From Psilocybe azurescens (taxonomy: Eukaryota > Basidiomycota > Agaricomycetes > Agaricales > Agrocybaceae), in the NCBI GenBank assembly GCA_023853785.1, contig JAJIRX010001034.1, forward strand, positions 1 through 64,000: DNA of 64,000 nucleotides, read 5' to 3'. Positions within the stretch are counted from its first letter, which is position 1. Each line of letters starts with the position of its first letter. This document shows positions 34,342 through 45,589 of this stretch, piece by piece. The position numbers and the translations under genes were made by a program. Under the pieces are notes generated by a model, which was not told the DNA's origin, ran no database searches, and was given only the letters and a program-made list of their open reading frames with translations.

Positions 34342-35171
34342 TTGTCTTTGTCTTCGCCAAATGCCCGCCCCAACCTACACTCGCCACGCCATCAGCGCAT
34401 CGCGTCCTCGGACGTTAAAGTACTTGTGTACTTCCACCGCACCGTCATGTATGGCGTCGAGAAGCGGTATAGAGCCAAGATAGCGCGCGCTGCTACTGCC
34501 GCTGCCTCTACGATGTCCTTTGCGCCTGCTGTTAGTGTAGAGGATAATGATGATAGCCTCACGACCCCACCTTCGACGTTGGCTTCGAGTACAACTTTGG
34601 CCCCAGATTTGAAGTATTGCTGTAGATCTGGGATCCATGTCACTGGTGCCCAGAGCTCGAGTTGCTTCGGCCGCTTCCCCCTCGTCGAGGACAACGACGA
34701 CCCCGCTACTGCGAAGGATGACGACTCCGACCACATCTTCCCGTGTTTCAACCGCACATTCTCGTCCGCTGAGCGCATGCAGCGCATGCTAAGCTCGAAG
34801 TCCATGACGTGCTCCACGCCATTCGATTGAAGGGCTTCTTGATGATGCAGGGTGTGCCGGAGGCCAAGCTCGATGTGCAATTCTCTGGGGGTCGCGTGGT
34901 GGGTGTACGTCGGTTGAAGAGCAAAGAAGACGAGGAGGATGAGGATAGGCAAGTGATGGATGAGGTCGAATGCGAGACCCGCAACATCCAGCTCAGGCAG
35001 CAAGAACCCGCGCCCCTTCCCGTCCCTGCTCCGTCCCTAACGATGCCGAGGCACCCGCCCCCCCCCATCCGATCCGATCCCGATCCTCCACCACTCTCCC
35101 CGAAACCGGACACTCGTACTCATGTCTTTGACGCAGCAGTGGCAGCCACTCCCTACCTATCCCACATATAA
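34342..35171 (+). other. Possible degenerate gene, unrecognised
   Basis: Two plus frames look protein-like: KVLVYFHRTVMYGVEKRYRA (about 34410-34470) and VPEAKLDVQFSGGRVVGVRR (about 34850-34915), followed by an acidic tract and a proline-rich end. Stops between them would need introns or errors. The minus strand also has a long frame (35003-34392), so even the strand is uncertain. Confidence 0.25.
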
Positions 35172-35533
35172 CACCCTACACAACGAAAGGTCCCCGCCGT
35201 TCGGGTTTTCGGTTCGAATTAGCGCTGTGGATCTCTCTCTCTCTATGCTCCATTTTACGCTCTATGTGCATGACCCACGATGCTCGACGCTCGAATGTCA
35301 TCACAATCTGGACATCACAATAATTATTCACTACATGCAAGCTATGCACATGCAACCTGCATCTCTCCCTCGCCTTCTGTTTTCCGCATTTATTTGTTAT
35401 TGGTAATGATCTTATCGAGAATCAGGACCCGGTGTAGCGCGGCGCTGGCTGGAGGGGTACACGTCGACGATATTATTAACTAAGAACATTTAATACATGG
35501 TAACGACGACCCCCACCCACATCTTTGCACCTT

Positions 35534-35642
35534 GTGATATGAGGGTCAGTACGTGTTGTGTGGTGTTTAACGAAGGGAAACGTACTTTGCGATCGATGAG
35601 GACACTTCTGGTAGTATGGGTAAGAAAGGCCGGACGAGGTGG
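35534..35642 (+). repeat. Direct repeat, second copy
   Basis: The partner of 33862-33975. An eight-base microsatellite (AACGCAGG, about three units) follows at about 35758-35781. Confidence 0.6.
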
Positions 35643-35821
35643 GCTAGTACGAAAAAGGGAGAGATGGAGGAATAAGGGTGCGGAAGGCGGTGAGCAACCA
35701 AGAGGATAGTCCGAGCGATACGAGGACAGGTGTAAAACAAAGAACTAGAAATGAAGGAACGCAGGAACGCAGGAACGCAGGAAAGAGACTGCAGAAGATA
35801 CCAAATGACCTAATCATTTGT

Positions 35822-36568
35822 CAGCATGTTCGGTGACCCGAAGCCGTATAACTCAATCAAAGACGCACAAGCCACCCGATCAGTTATATGGGGCTCCGAC
35901 TGTCGCTTTGTGTACAAAGTCATATATGTTTATCTGTTTCAAAATCATAGTTATCGTGAGTTTCAGATTATCTAGTACGAATCGGCTCGTGACACACTCT
36001 CCAGGGATTTCTGTAGCACGTATACCGCCAAATTGTCCCGGCAGAACAGGTGGTCTATGATGACGGTGGTAGAGCAATGGAATTACGCAGGGTAATGAAT
36101 GAACTGTCTGTTTCTGCGGTTAAATATCTCCCTCTTTATTCTGGTGGTAAATTATCAGTCTTCTTCAGAAATACATATTTTGTAACATCTATAAGAAAAA
36201 TTACCGGGTACATATTGAGCGGCAAGGATCCTCCAGGCTTTATCCCACCTGAACCAATAACTAAAGCTGCTACCGCCAAGAGTAACCTTAATTGTTTATA
36301 TACTGAAAATGAATGCTACTTACTTCAGTATTTAGGTTGTTCATTCAAGAAAGCTATCCGAGTCGAAGAAACAGCTTCAAAGGAAATTCTTTACATGAAA
36401 ACAGCTGATGAACAATTCATTTCATACAGTTCACCAGCTCATACCAAGTCCACCAATGATGTAAATCAAGTTCCGTCTCATCAAATCGAATGCAATACTG
36501 CAGATTGGGATGGGTGGCCAGATAACGATTTTTGTCAAAATTTTACCTGGAAGGAAGTCAAAACTTGA
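35822..36568 (+). CDS. Unrecognised hypothetical protein, frameshifted
   Basis: It begins about 35825 with MFGDPKPYNSIKDAQATRSV. It continues through VARIPPNCP (near 36030), then in another frame VVYDDGGRAMELRRVMNEL and KYLPLYSGGKLSVFFRNTYF, and ends FCQNFTWKEVKT at 36568. One extra C in the CCC at about 36040 accounts for one frame change. A splice or second indel is needed near 35960. No known domain, signal peptide or membrane segment was recognised. Confidence 0.4.
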
Positions 36569-37417
36569 AGGCACACTGGTCGTACAAAGGGAACGGAGGG
36601 TACAAGTGTGGCGATGAACACGCTTCGAGTTTGCAAAGGGAGAAGAAGACATCGTGGAAGTGTCTGAGAGTCATGCTGTGCGACAACCATCCAGTGTGTG
36701 GGATTGTCACCCAACCCCAAACCACAGCAAGAGGGATCGACGCCCAGGTTCGAAAGGGTTGCGAATGTGGGGCACGTCTCATTCATCAGGAATGTTCTAT
36801 TCGGTCCAATCTATGGCAATGGTCAGGGGGACTTATTATGACAATGGCGGGGATCATGAACACAAAAGGCTAACCCACCTCTTACACCTTCTTCCCGACG
36901 AGTTTCAACCCCATATATTCCCAAAACTGAGCTATATAACACTATTCGAAGTCACATTCTAGATCCTCACACCCGTTGAATATCGTCGATCAGCGCTTTT
37001 CCTGTACCCACACATTCACTGAACCAGAAAAATATCCTGCAACGAGGGCCATTGTGGTGCCCATTTCATTCTTGTGGTATTTCCAGACTGAGGCTGAGGG
37101 TCATTAGGTGGTCACCGGGTCCAGGTGGTTGGGTTTGTTTTAGACAAAATAATTAATCAGTTGTGAAGCACACTTCTTATCCTCCACAACCTCTGGTCCA
37201 GATCTTATTCATTGCTTTATTTAGCAATTTCACTCTGTAATTTATTATCACCCTCTTTTCTTCATTCTCTCCCCCACTGCATTTTTTTATGGTACAGGTT
37301 TTTATCAAGAGAATATAGCAAAATGTGTCCCAAAGATTTCTCAAAATTCATGCTCACCCCTCCAGTATTGCACAACCCCCCCCCTCCCACTAGACTATCA
37401 CCCCATCCCTTTAACAC
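36569..37417. other. No gene recognised
   Basis: Short frames only. CT-rich stretches occur around 37230-37400. Confidence 0.35.
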
Positions 37418-37634
37418 CTATCGACAACCAACGAAGCCACATGCGCGCAGTCCCGTACATAAAATACCATCAGGGCCAGATATAGTTTGGATTAGCGTGG
37501 TGCAAGCAGTGTCGCTGTAAAGTTTGGCGGATCCTCCAGTTGCACATCCAGTGAGAGAGAAAGCCCCATTGAGAAGCGGGACCCCTGGGGCCATGCATCC
37601 AGTGGTCTGTGCACCAAGGTTGGATCCTACGATA
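37418..37634 (-). pseudogene. Cysteine-rich protein, C-terminal fragment cut by copy B
   Basis: The minus strand from 37634 encodes IVGSNLGAQTTGCMAPG, then FSLTGCATGGSAKLYSDTAC and a tail ending GLRACGFVGCR at 37418. Six cysteines in about 72 residues and the Gly/Ser/Thr-rich make-up suggest a secreted protein, but the N-terminus is missing because the frame is broken by KDZ copy B at 37635. I found no matching N-terminus at the far side (after 52568). Confidence 0.45.
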
Positions 37635-37778
37635 CACATACTGATGTTACACTGTAGTATAGTATATGATACAAAGTACAATTACAGTGTAGCATTCCAT
37701 ATGGATTCAATAATTCCTTTGAGCCGCCTAATGTATCCTATCTTTAAATAGCAATCCACACTGTACCATATTATATGG
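37635..37778 (+). repeat. Terminal inverted repeat, inner end of copy B
   Basis: It begins CACATACTGATGTTAC and matches 30375-30518 in reverse. The element between 37779 and 38009 has no supported gene. Confidence 0.8.
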
Positions 37779-38009
37779 GCCAGTGAATGGAGGCAATCCA
37801 ACCACTTGATGGGTACATACCCCATATATCCATCGCGACGCCAGGGGTTGCTCTGGCCAGGACATGGTTTGCACATTCCTCGGGTCGGGTCGGGACCGGG
37901 TCGGATGCCGGCTTTCTGACTTCATTTCATATATGGGCTGGATTGCACTAAATTTTCAATGTGCATGAAACCATACCTCTTCTATCTCCCATTCAGTCCA
38001 AAGTTCAAA

Positions 38010-39555
38010 CTATGCTCTTAAAAATATGTGCTCTCCGGCCCGTGTCCGAACTTTACCGGGGCCTGAGTGAGGCCATTAGTTTTACCAAGATGGAAGTGAT
38101 AAACCTTACGGGAGTCCGTGTAAATAAATTGTCCGACCCATGTCCGAGCCGAAAGGTTCAATAGGGTCTGCAACACTTGAGGAATGTAGTCTCTGTCTGC
38201 TAGGCAAAAATTAGAGGTATATTTCAGTGGTATATTGACGGGTTGGGACAGGCTCGGGACGGGCGCGGCACGGAACGCCGGCCAGGACAGTTGGACATGA
38301 CGATCTCACTTACTGCATGACATTGCTCACTTCCCGCATGGTGTGAAAATGGCCATCTCTGTTATCTCAAATCCACATGTCGGGTCGGGCTCGGGCCGGA
38401 CACGGCATTCTCATGTTTCAAAATTCCTGTTTGTCTTCAGGTAGATACCCTTGTCATTCATGCTCAGGTACTGTATACGAAAATTCACATCTCGGATTGG
38501 GAACGGGCCGGGTGTGGTAATCTCACTACTGTTCTGCATGGATTGAAAACACAGACATTTTTATGAAGGCAGAAAGGAAGCAGCGTGTGATAATATGAAA
38601 CGACACGGAAAGTCAGAGCGTATGCCAGGTCCGTCCCGGTGCCGGGTGTGGTGGCATTTTGAAATGACTAGTGACTTTGTGGCATCTTAGTTCCATTGAG
38701 TCGCTGCCAAAAGTAATCACCTGAAATGAGATGCATTCACTGATTCAAAAACAGATAGAGCATTCAACTATTCGTGAGAGAATCCGGCCCTTTCCCTTGC
38801 CTTTGCCCGAATTATCATATTCCGGAGCACCAGTTGCGTTTCTTTTCTGGCCATGCCGTTTTGGCGATCCTTCCAATCCCATCATCCATGTCCGCTGTAT
38901 TCGCATCAGTATGCACATTATCATGATATTTTCTCTGAATTCAATCAAAGCGTTTTGCAGGCGCTTGTGACTCATTAGCAAGACCTTTCTTGTGAAGGTC
39001 CACGGCTTTCAACTTTGGCGACTTCAGCCAGATACAGGCGATTTGCTGCATCCTTATAGGAGGCTCCGAGCCGGTTCATGGTCGCAACGACTTCGGCATG
39101 AATATTGAGACGCCTCCTCATTGCTTAAATCCTTATAATCATTAGAATAATGCTGATGCAGTACCGGTATTGAGCTTACGGGATTGGGTGGAACCCTGAT
39201 GTGCTCCTCTGCAATTTCAACAAACGGCCAATTAAGTACCTGAGAGCTCTAACCATATTTAGCATGGGACGGGAAACAAAATAAAACCGGACGGAATAAT
39301 AAAACCGGGACGGACCCGAACAGAGTGTACTAAATCATCTCCCCGGGCCCGTGCCGGGTCATGTTGAATACTGACCTTGGCGCTCCGCCATAGTCGTCTC
39401 CATTTTTTTCTTCTCACGTATACGCCTGGAAAGGGATTGGAGGAGATCGGAAGTATAAATTGAGGGACAAGATATCCCTCTTTCTTGTCTGCTGCTTTAG
39501 GGATAATAACATATCCCTCTGGGACTGAAGATGTATGTGTCTTGGGGTTAGGCAT
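38010..39555 (-). CDS. Gene E of KDZ element, copy B
   Basis: The uninterrupted counterpart of the split gene in copy A. It starts at 39555 (MPNPKTHTSSVPEGYVIIPK) and ends at a stop at 38010-38012. Exons are separated by introns near 39370-39200 and after 38760. The site near 38665-38680, where Gypsy 1 sits in copy A, is intact here with one GTCAC. Several single-base differences from copy A disturb the frame. Function unknown. Confidence 0.55.
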
Positions 39556-39764
39556 GGTGGTTGTAAAGTAAGTCACACTGAGTGTTTAGGGGTTACAACG
39601 CGATTGTGGCTGCAGTGTTGATGCTTATTTGGCAGATTGATGGCTGGTTGATGTTTACCATCACCGCATTTTTTTCCACTCTTCAATTACCGTAACTTCC
39701 TGTGCCGATCCGCCAACTTTCACGGCAAAACCCGCCTTCCCACTTACCAGTTTCAACGCAAAAT
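39556..39764. promoter_or_regulatory. Divergent promoter, genes E and D, copy B
   Basis: 209 bp between opposed start codons, the same length and layout as 13282-13490. Confidence 0.45.
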
Positions 39765-42403
39765 ATGTCCAATAAAACCATCTTCGCGAATTCCGATGTT
39801 TTGTCGGCTCCTTGTTGCATCTGGACGACTTGATGCAAAAAGGCGCTAATAACGGCAATATCCTGGACGTTCTGAAGGCACAGAAGCAGGGTTTGGTAAG
39901 TACATTTGCCATGTTAACATTATATGTTCTGACCAAAGATTTAGAGAAATGTTTTAATTGCCGACAACGAAGGTCTATTTAAAGAAACAATCGACGCCAC
40001 GGCCATCTTTTCTTGTGGGCCCCTATGTACTAATACTACGTAAACTTACAAGAACCCAGATTTTGACCCCCGCCCGTTTGGCGGGAAAAGTACAACAAAC
40101 GCCGCGACCGGAATCCAGGGAACAATCAAGGGAGGTGATGGGACACGCAGAAGGGAGTGGTTTTGGAGTCGGCAAGGCTGGCTGGAAGGGCAAGGAGAGC
40201 ACGGTCCAGTCAGGCTAACGGTCAGGCAAGGTGATTCAAGAAGGAGTGTCAGTCGGGGATGATCGAGGTGCAGCGGGAATGGGCGAGGGAACGGGCGCGA
40301 GGGCAGGGGCGGACAAAAGGAGTGGAGGAAAGATAACAGGGCCGGCTGCCGCCCGGTCCCAGTCCCGGTTCCAGATCTCGTTTTGCCAACGCCCGACGCA
40401 GGTAATGCAGGTGAACACAAACCCGATCAAATCCAAGATATCCGGACCAGGGCAGCATCAGGCTGCCGGGATCGGAAGGGCGACCGCAGCCTCAGAAAGC
40501 GTCGGGGTCAAAGCCTCGACCAAAATCAAAGCCCACACAGGACCGGGATACTGTCCCGGTTCTATCAACCGGTATGCGCCACCATTTATTGGCATTACAA
40601 GCATTTGATGACCCAGAACCAGTGTCGTCTCCACCCATTTCGACATATCGCACCCCCGCCACTGCCAGCGCCCTCTCAACAAATCCGCCCCTCCATTGAG
40701 CTTTCCAGAATGTCAATCACGCCTAATGTCAACAAGAGATCGCAGGCACTTCGTCCAGTGCAAGAGGACACAGAGATGGGAGACGGCACGGACTCCCGGG
40801 AACCGCACACCGTCCCGCTCATACAAGGCTGGCGCTGGGAGCAGTGACAGGAAAAGCGCAAAAGGTCCCCTGAGCCAGTTGAGGAGGAGAAAGACAGCGA
40901 AGACGAGGATGCAGAGGGCGACAACGACGACGACAATGACACCAGCGATGACAATGACGACGACGACGATGATCCTCATGTCGCAAAACATTACCTGGAT
41001 CCCGGTGACAGATCGGCGCGGCAATCCGGCCACCACGCCCGCCACCCAAACGTTCCAATAGAGCCTACGCGGTGATGTGCTTGCGATGCAAGAGGAAGAA
41101 ACTGTCCTGCATGCAGGTAGAAGGCCACCGAGTGGCGGGTCATGCTATCACTGCGCCTTATCGCACGAAGCATGTCAGACGGGACAGGAAAAAGACGGGA
41201 AGAAGGACAAGGGAAAGGGAAAGGCGGAGGGGAAGGGGGCGGCTGCTAAGCCGGGAGCAAAGCGGGCAAAGATCGACGCATCCGTGTCCGACCTTGGTTT
41301 CAACCCGGCTTTGGCAGGTAAGTGATTCACTTGTTTACATTCCGGTCATAAAGCTAATGGGATCTGCAGGCATCACTGCAGACGACATCGATCGCTGGAA
41401 GGCATTGGACGAAATCGTTCCGCGGCTGGAGGATAGGATTGAGAAGCTGGAGGAGGAGGTGGCCAGCCATCGAAGGTCAACGGACAAGGCGCGGGAACAA
41501 ATTGGGAAGAATATGGGAGTCATCCAAAAATTCAAGGACGAATTCGGCGACATCTGCGACGCAATAACGCGACGCTGGAGGATTGTGTAGCTAAGCTACA
41601 GAGGCAAGCTGCTGGAACGAGGACTACATCCACGTCCAGTGCCGGTACATCTGAGGCCGGGATGGCTTCCGGGGCCGGGCATCGTCCGGAGGTGTCTTCC
41701 TCCGACCTCCCAATGTCCAATCTACTCCACATAACGTGGGTCGTCAGCCAACGCCTGAACCTTCCGCTGGACCAACCGCTGCCTCTCATTCTTCCTCGGG
41801 CCTCCCTATCCGCTATCGATCCGTCGTCAAATGTCGCCACGGACTGTGCGCCCAGCAGTCAATTGTCGTCCGGGCCAACTATCCCCGCCCGGTCCGTCGG
41901 GTCCGGCACAAACGCCGGATACATATCTTCATCGTAAGTACGATCCCAACCGTCCAAGTCATGGATGTATTTATCACAATATTACTGGCGACGTCATTTG
42001 GCAGTACAATCCAGCTCCCACTACAGTACCCCGCCAACAAGCGAAGATGTCGATATGGAGCAACATGCACGTCCACTGCAGGCAACGACACCCCAGCTGA
42101 TCAAATGGAAACGGAGGAGGACAAGCAGCCGCAGTCGCCCGCTTCGCTCCGAGCTCAGCACACCGGCGCAAACTTCTGCTGGATCGCAGCTGTCGCTTCC
42201 GATAGCGACCTCGAGCTCTGAGGACCACCGCCCCGGGCCTCACCTGCGTCCGGCTCCGGCGCGGACTCCGTCCCGCAGCTTCAATTTGAATGGTGACTCC
42301 CGGACTGCGGTTGTTATCACGCTCGGAGGCCACACTAGTCAGTCCACTCAGTCGTCAACACGACTTGGTCGACGACACGGAAGACGAGATGGATTCCGAT
42401 TAG
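39765..42403 (+). CDS. Gene D of KDZ element, Zn2Cys6-like, copy B
   Basis: It starts MSNKTIFANSD at 39765 and ends in an acidic tail with TAG at 42401-42403. The first half of the zinc cluster is in frame here (CLRCKRKKLSC, near 41078-41110), but a base change after GHR shifts the second half, the reverse of copy A. The coiled coil (LEDRIEKLEEEVASHRR, 41430-41475) and proline-rich tail are kept. Acidic and basic low-complexity tracts differ in length from copy A. Confidence 0.6.
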
Positions 42404-42660
42404 GCAGACATTAACGAGATTGGATTCTGTGGGCGAAGTTTTTTTTTGACGGTACATACGCTGGTGGAATGTGGTGATGTCTGGGCAAGTATATTTTTGT
42501 TCGTACATATAGTGGGATTTGTAATTTGTCTTGCTACATACTGAGCTGTTTTTTATTTTTGTCATATAAACAGTATGTATTTTTGTGCATCCAATAGAAC
42601 TGGTCTTTCTCGTGAAAATATGAGGTCTAATACTGTTATTCTCGAATTCTCCTTATGCGT
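42404..42660. other. Convergent 3' ends of genes D and C, copy B
   Basis: An AT-rich intergenic stretch, matching 10408-10638 of copy A. It is the likely site of both transcript ends. No specific signal is claimed. Confidence 0.4.
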
Positions 42661-45403
42661 TTACGCGGCCATTGACCCGAGTCTGTCCGACTCGGACTCT
42701 AGTAATGCCAGTGTGTCTGCAGTCCGGACTGCCCTCTTCGCAGCAGTGACAGCCTTACCATGAAATGCTTGCCGATGCAGGTCGTTGTGTAGTTGTTTCA
42801 TCAGTGATATGAGTTCCGGCACCGCCTCGGGTGCCGCTCCGATTGACTCTTGCTGGTCATGTTGTTGTGTAGTTGTTTCATTAGTAATATCGCCCGGTAT
42901 CGGCACGGATTCCGCTCCGGTCACTGGGCTGGCTATAGTGTTAAATAAGTCCGACATTGGAACTTCTAGGTCGACAGATGATGACTGAATAGGAGCCACA
43001 GTTTTTGACTTTCTTTTCGTTTTTGGAGGCTCAGCATGGGACGCAATGTGGATTAATGATAGGTCGATATTGCTTGAGCCATCCACCATCTGTTGTTGAT
43101 CATGGTCCGCCCGGACAACGGGACGGCAACGGTGTTCGAGAAAGTGCCATTGCCATTTAAATTGGACATAAAAGCTTGTGGTTGTGTTTGGAATGTGGTA
43201 GTGGTTAAAATGTTCGTTATCAGACACTGCCTGACTGTTGTGGAACATGTTTTGGCTGGCACTAAAGCTCCTGATATATGCCATGTTGTCAAGTCTGTCG
43301 TCCGGATCGTCATTCAAGGGTCCCATTGTTATTTCGGCATTGGATGGCCCCGCAGCGACTGAATGTGCAGTTGCCAAGCTGGCATTGTAGCTATATTCCG
43401 GATAAGGTCCCACATTCGTTCCCCAATCCCAAGCATTCGGTTGTTCATGTCCGCTATGACGTCGTTGCCCGGATAAAACTGTGGCAAATGAAAGAGTGTT
43501 GTTTGTGAAGTCAAAAGCTCCGGATAGCCATCTTCAACATCTCCCTGAACGTTCGGGACCGGCGCAATGGCTTTCTCTTTACCTTTGCCAACTGTGAGGG
43601 ATATGTTTGCCGATAGATCCGGATCGGAATCCGGGCGGGACTCATTTGGAGGAGCATATCTCCAATCCTGAACACATTTTGGCCATCTGGATTTTGTACT
43701 TTGCTGTTGTCTTTTGAAGCTTTGGTGTTTCCCGTTTTGGAATGTTTCGGTTTTTGTGCTTGGAGGAGGATCGCGGGATTGGGATTGGGATTGGGATTGG
43801 GACCGGGATCAGACTCATCGTGCGCACTGTCGTCCAATAACGTGTCCGGATAGGTTCGTAACCTTTTGTTTGGCATTGACCATTGAAAAGCGAAATACAT
43901 GGCTTATGGGATGTGTTTTCTGTCGCCCCAAAATGTGGTCTATCAGTGATATTAAGTTGGGTAAAGACAAGTCGCGAGGGTCTTTCATTTCGAATCCACT
44001 GGGCAGATATTCCGGCGGTATAAACAGTGCCTGATTTTTCTGTAGTTGTCTGTATGGGACTTGTTGGCTTTGACCGTGTGTTGCCAGCTCTATTCAAATT
44101 TTCGGTTACACAGTGCCGGCAAAGCAATGAGGTGTACGCACTGTAATGTTTCGCAAGGTATTTTGAATCATTTCATCGAGTTCTTTCTTGACAGGTAGGT
44201 TGCCTGACTCTTGTGTCCAAATCCTTAAGGCAGGATCGGGAATCCGTCGCCAGGCGAATTGCAGGCCAAGATCACATACAGCAGTGCCAGTGCCGGTGGA
44301 CATCCATGGTGCAGGTGCAGGGTTCAGGATCTTCCTCATTTTGGTTATATATTCCATGACATAAAGCTTCATTTGGTGAACCTGGGGCCTATATTGACTT
44401 TCAAATAGTGGGGCATCGACATCCATAATTTCTGCCATCTGATCAAGACTATAAACTGCGATAAGAACAAAGAATGCCGGTGCCGGGCTCGGGAGCCGGC
44501 TGGGACTTGAGAGAAGTTTGCTTACACTTGAACAACAAGCTTGCCCGATGAGTCCGTGTACGCAACAAATGAAAGAACCCCATTTCGTTCCAATGACCTC
44601 TTGCGCCTTTCGACAACCGTGAGATGGCATTTTTTCGGCCAGCCTATTTTACACATTGATTCAGCTGGCACGCAAAGAAGCATATAACTCACTGTTGTCT
44701 TCTGTCCTCATCTTGATTATCTGCGAAACAATCTCTGCACCTTTTATATCCAGATGTTCCAGCTGCAGTGCTGACATTCGTTGCAAGATATTTCCGAGGG
44801 CCTTCATGCGAAAGTCAAACCAATTAGGTGTTTGGTGGATGCGGAATCAAGTCCCATTAGGCTTGCAATCTCTGCAAAAACATCGTCCTTGCGTGTCCGC
44901 CATAAAACTTCAGTCCTTTTCATTGCTGCCCCGGCAATCACTGTTTCTGCGACTTTAGTTCCTCGCCATGTGTTTTGCATCCAAGCAATTAGCTTCTATA
45001 TAATGTTCAAAGTCCAAAAGGCGCCCAAATGTATTTTTAGAACATTGAACTCTAACTTTCGAAATAAAATGAAAGCTTAACGTACCCTTGTTTGTGTTCG
45101 TGAGTCTCCAATATCCTGGCCTATACTTTCCCAGTACTGAAATATATCGGGCAGAATGTATGTCTTCGCCACGCTTTTGCGTTCCTCCACTGATTTCGAT
45201 GCAAGATACCTTGCTTTGTGGGCGTCAAGCACTTTCCTTTCTTCAGCGTTGTACACAACTTGACGCCGATCTGGACGAACAAGAAACTCCGGGATGACAG
45301 GATTGGGGATCGGACCAATATCGTCGTTCACGTCGTCCGGGTTTACCTCATTGGTGGATGTGCTTGGTGAGGCAGGAGGATGTCCGATAGTTGCAGAGTC
45401 CAT
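42661..45403 (-). CDS. Gene C of KDZ element, copy B
   Basis: It starts MDSATIGHPPASPSTSTNE at 45403. It keeps exon 1 almost unchanged, the IAWMQNTWRGTKVAE exon near 44960 and the SNAEITMGPLNDDPDD region near 43300. The hexamer run at 43776-43806 has one more unit than copy A. Near 44580 it lacks six bases present in copy A, which keeps frame. Its reading stops at 42661, earlier than copy A, because of a base lost near 42675. No domain recognised. Confidence 0.55.
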
Positions 45404-45589
45404 ATCTGCAACAAAAGTGTAATGGCAGAACGATAAAGAGCCAAGCAGAGGAAGCTGCAATCGGATGGAAATTTTCACAATGTGATTTCAAATAAAGCAC
45501 CGGATGTTGTCTACCGGATACCCTATGATGCGGTCATATGGTAAATTTTCATGTGCAATCTTAAAACATCTCTCTCTCCCCTTCTCTCA
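45404..45589. promoter_or_regulatory. Divergent promoter, gene C and transposase, copy B
   Basis: 186 bp between the opposed start codons at 45403 and 45590. Confidence 0.5.
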
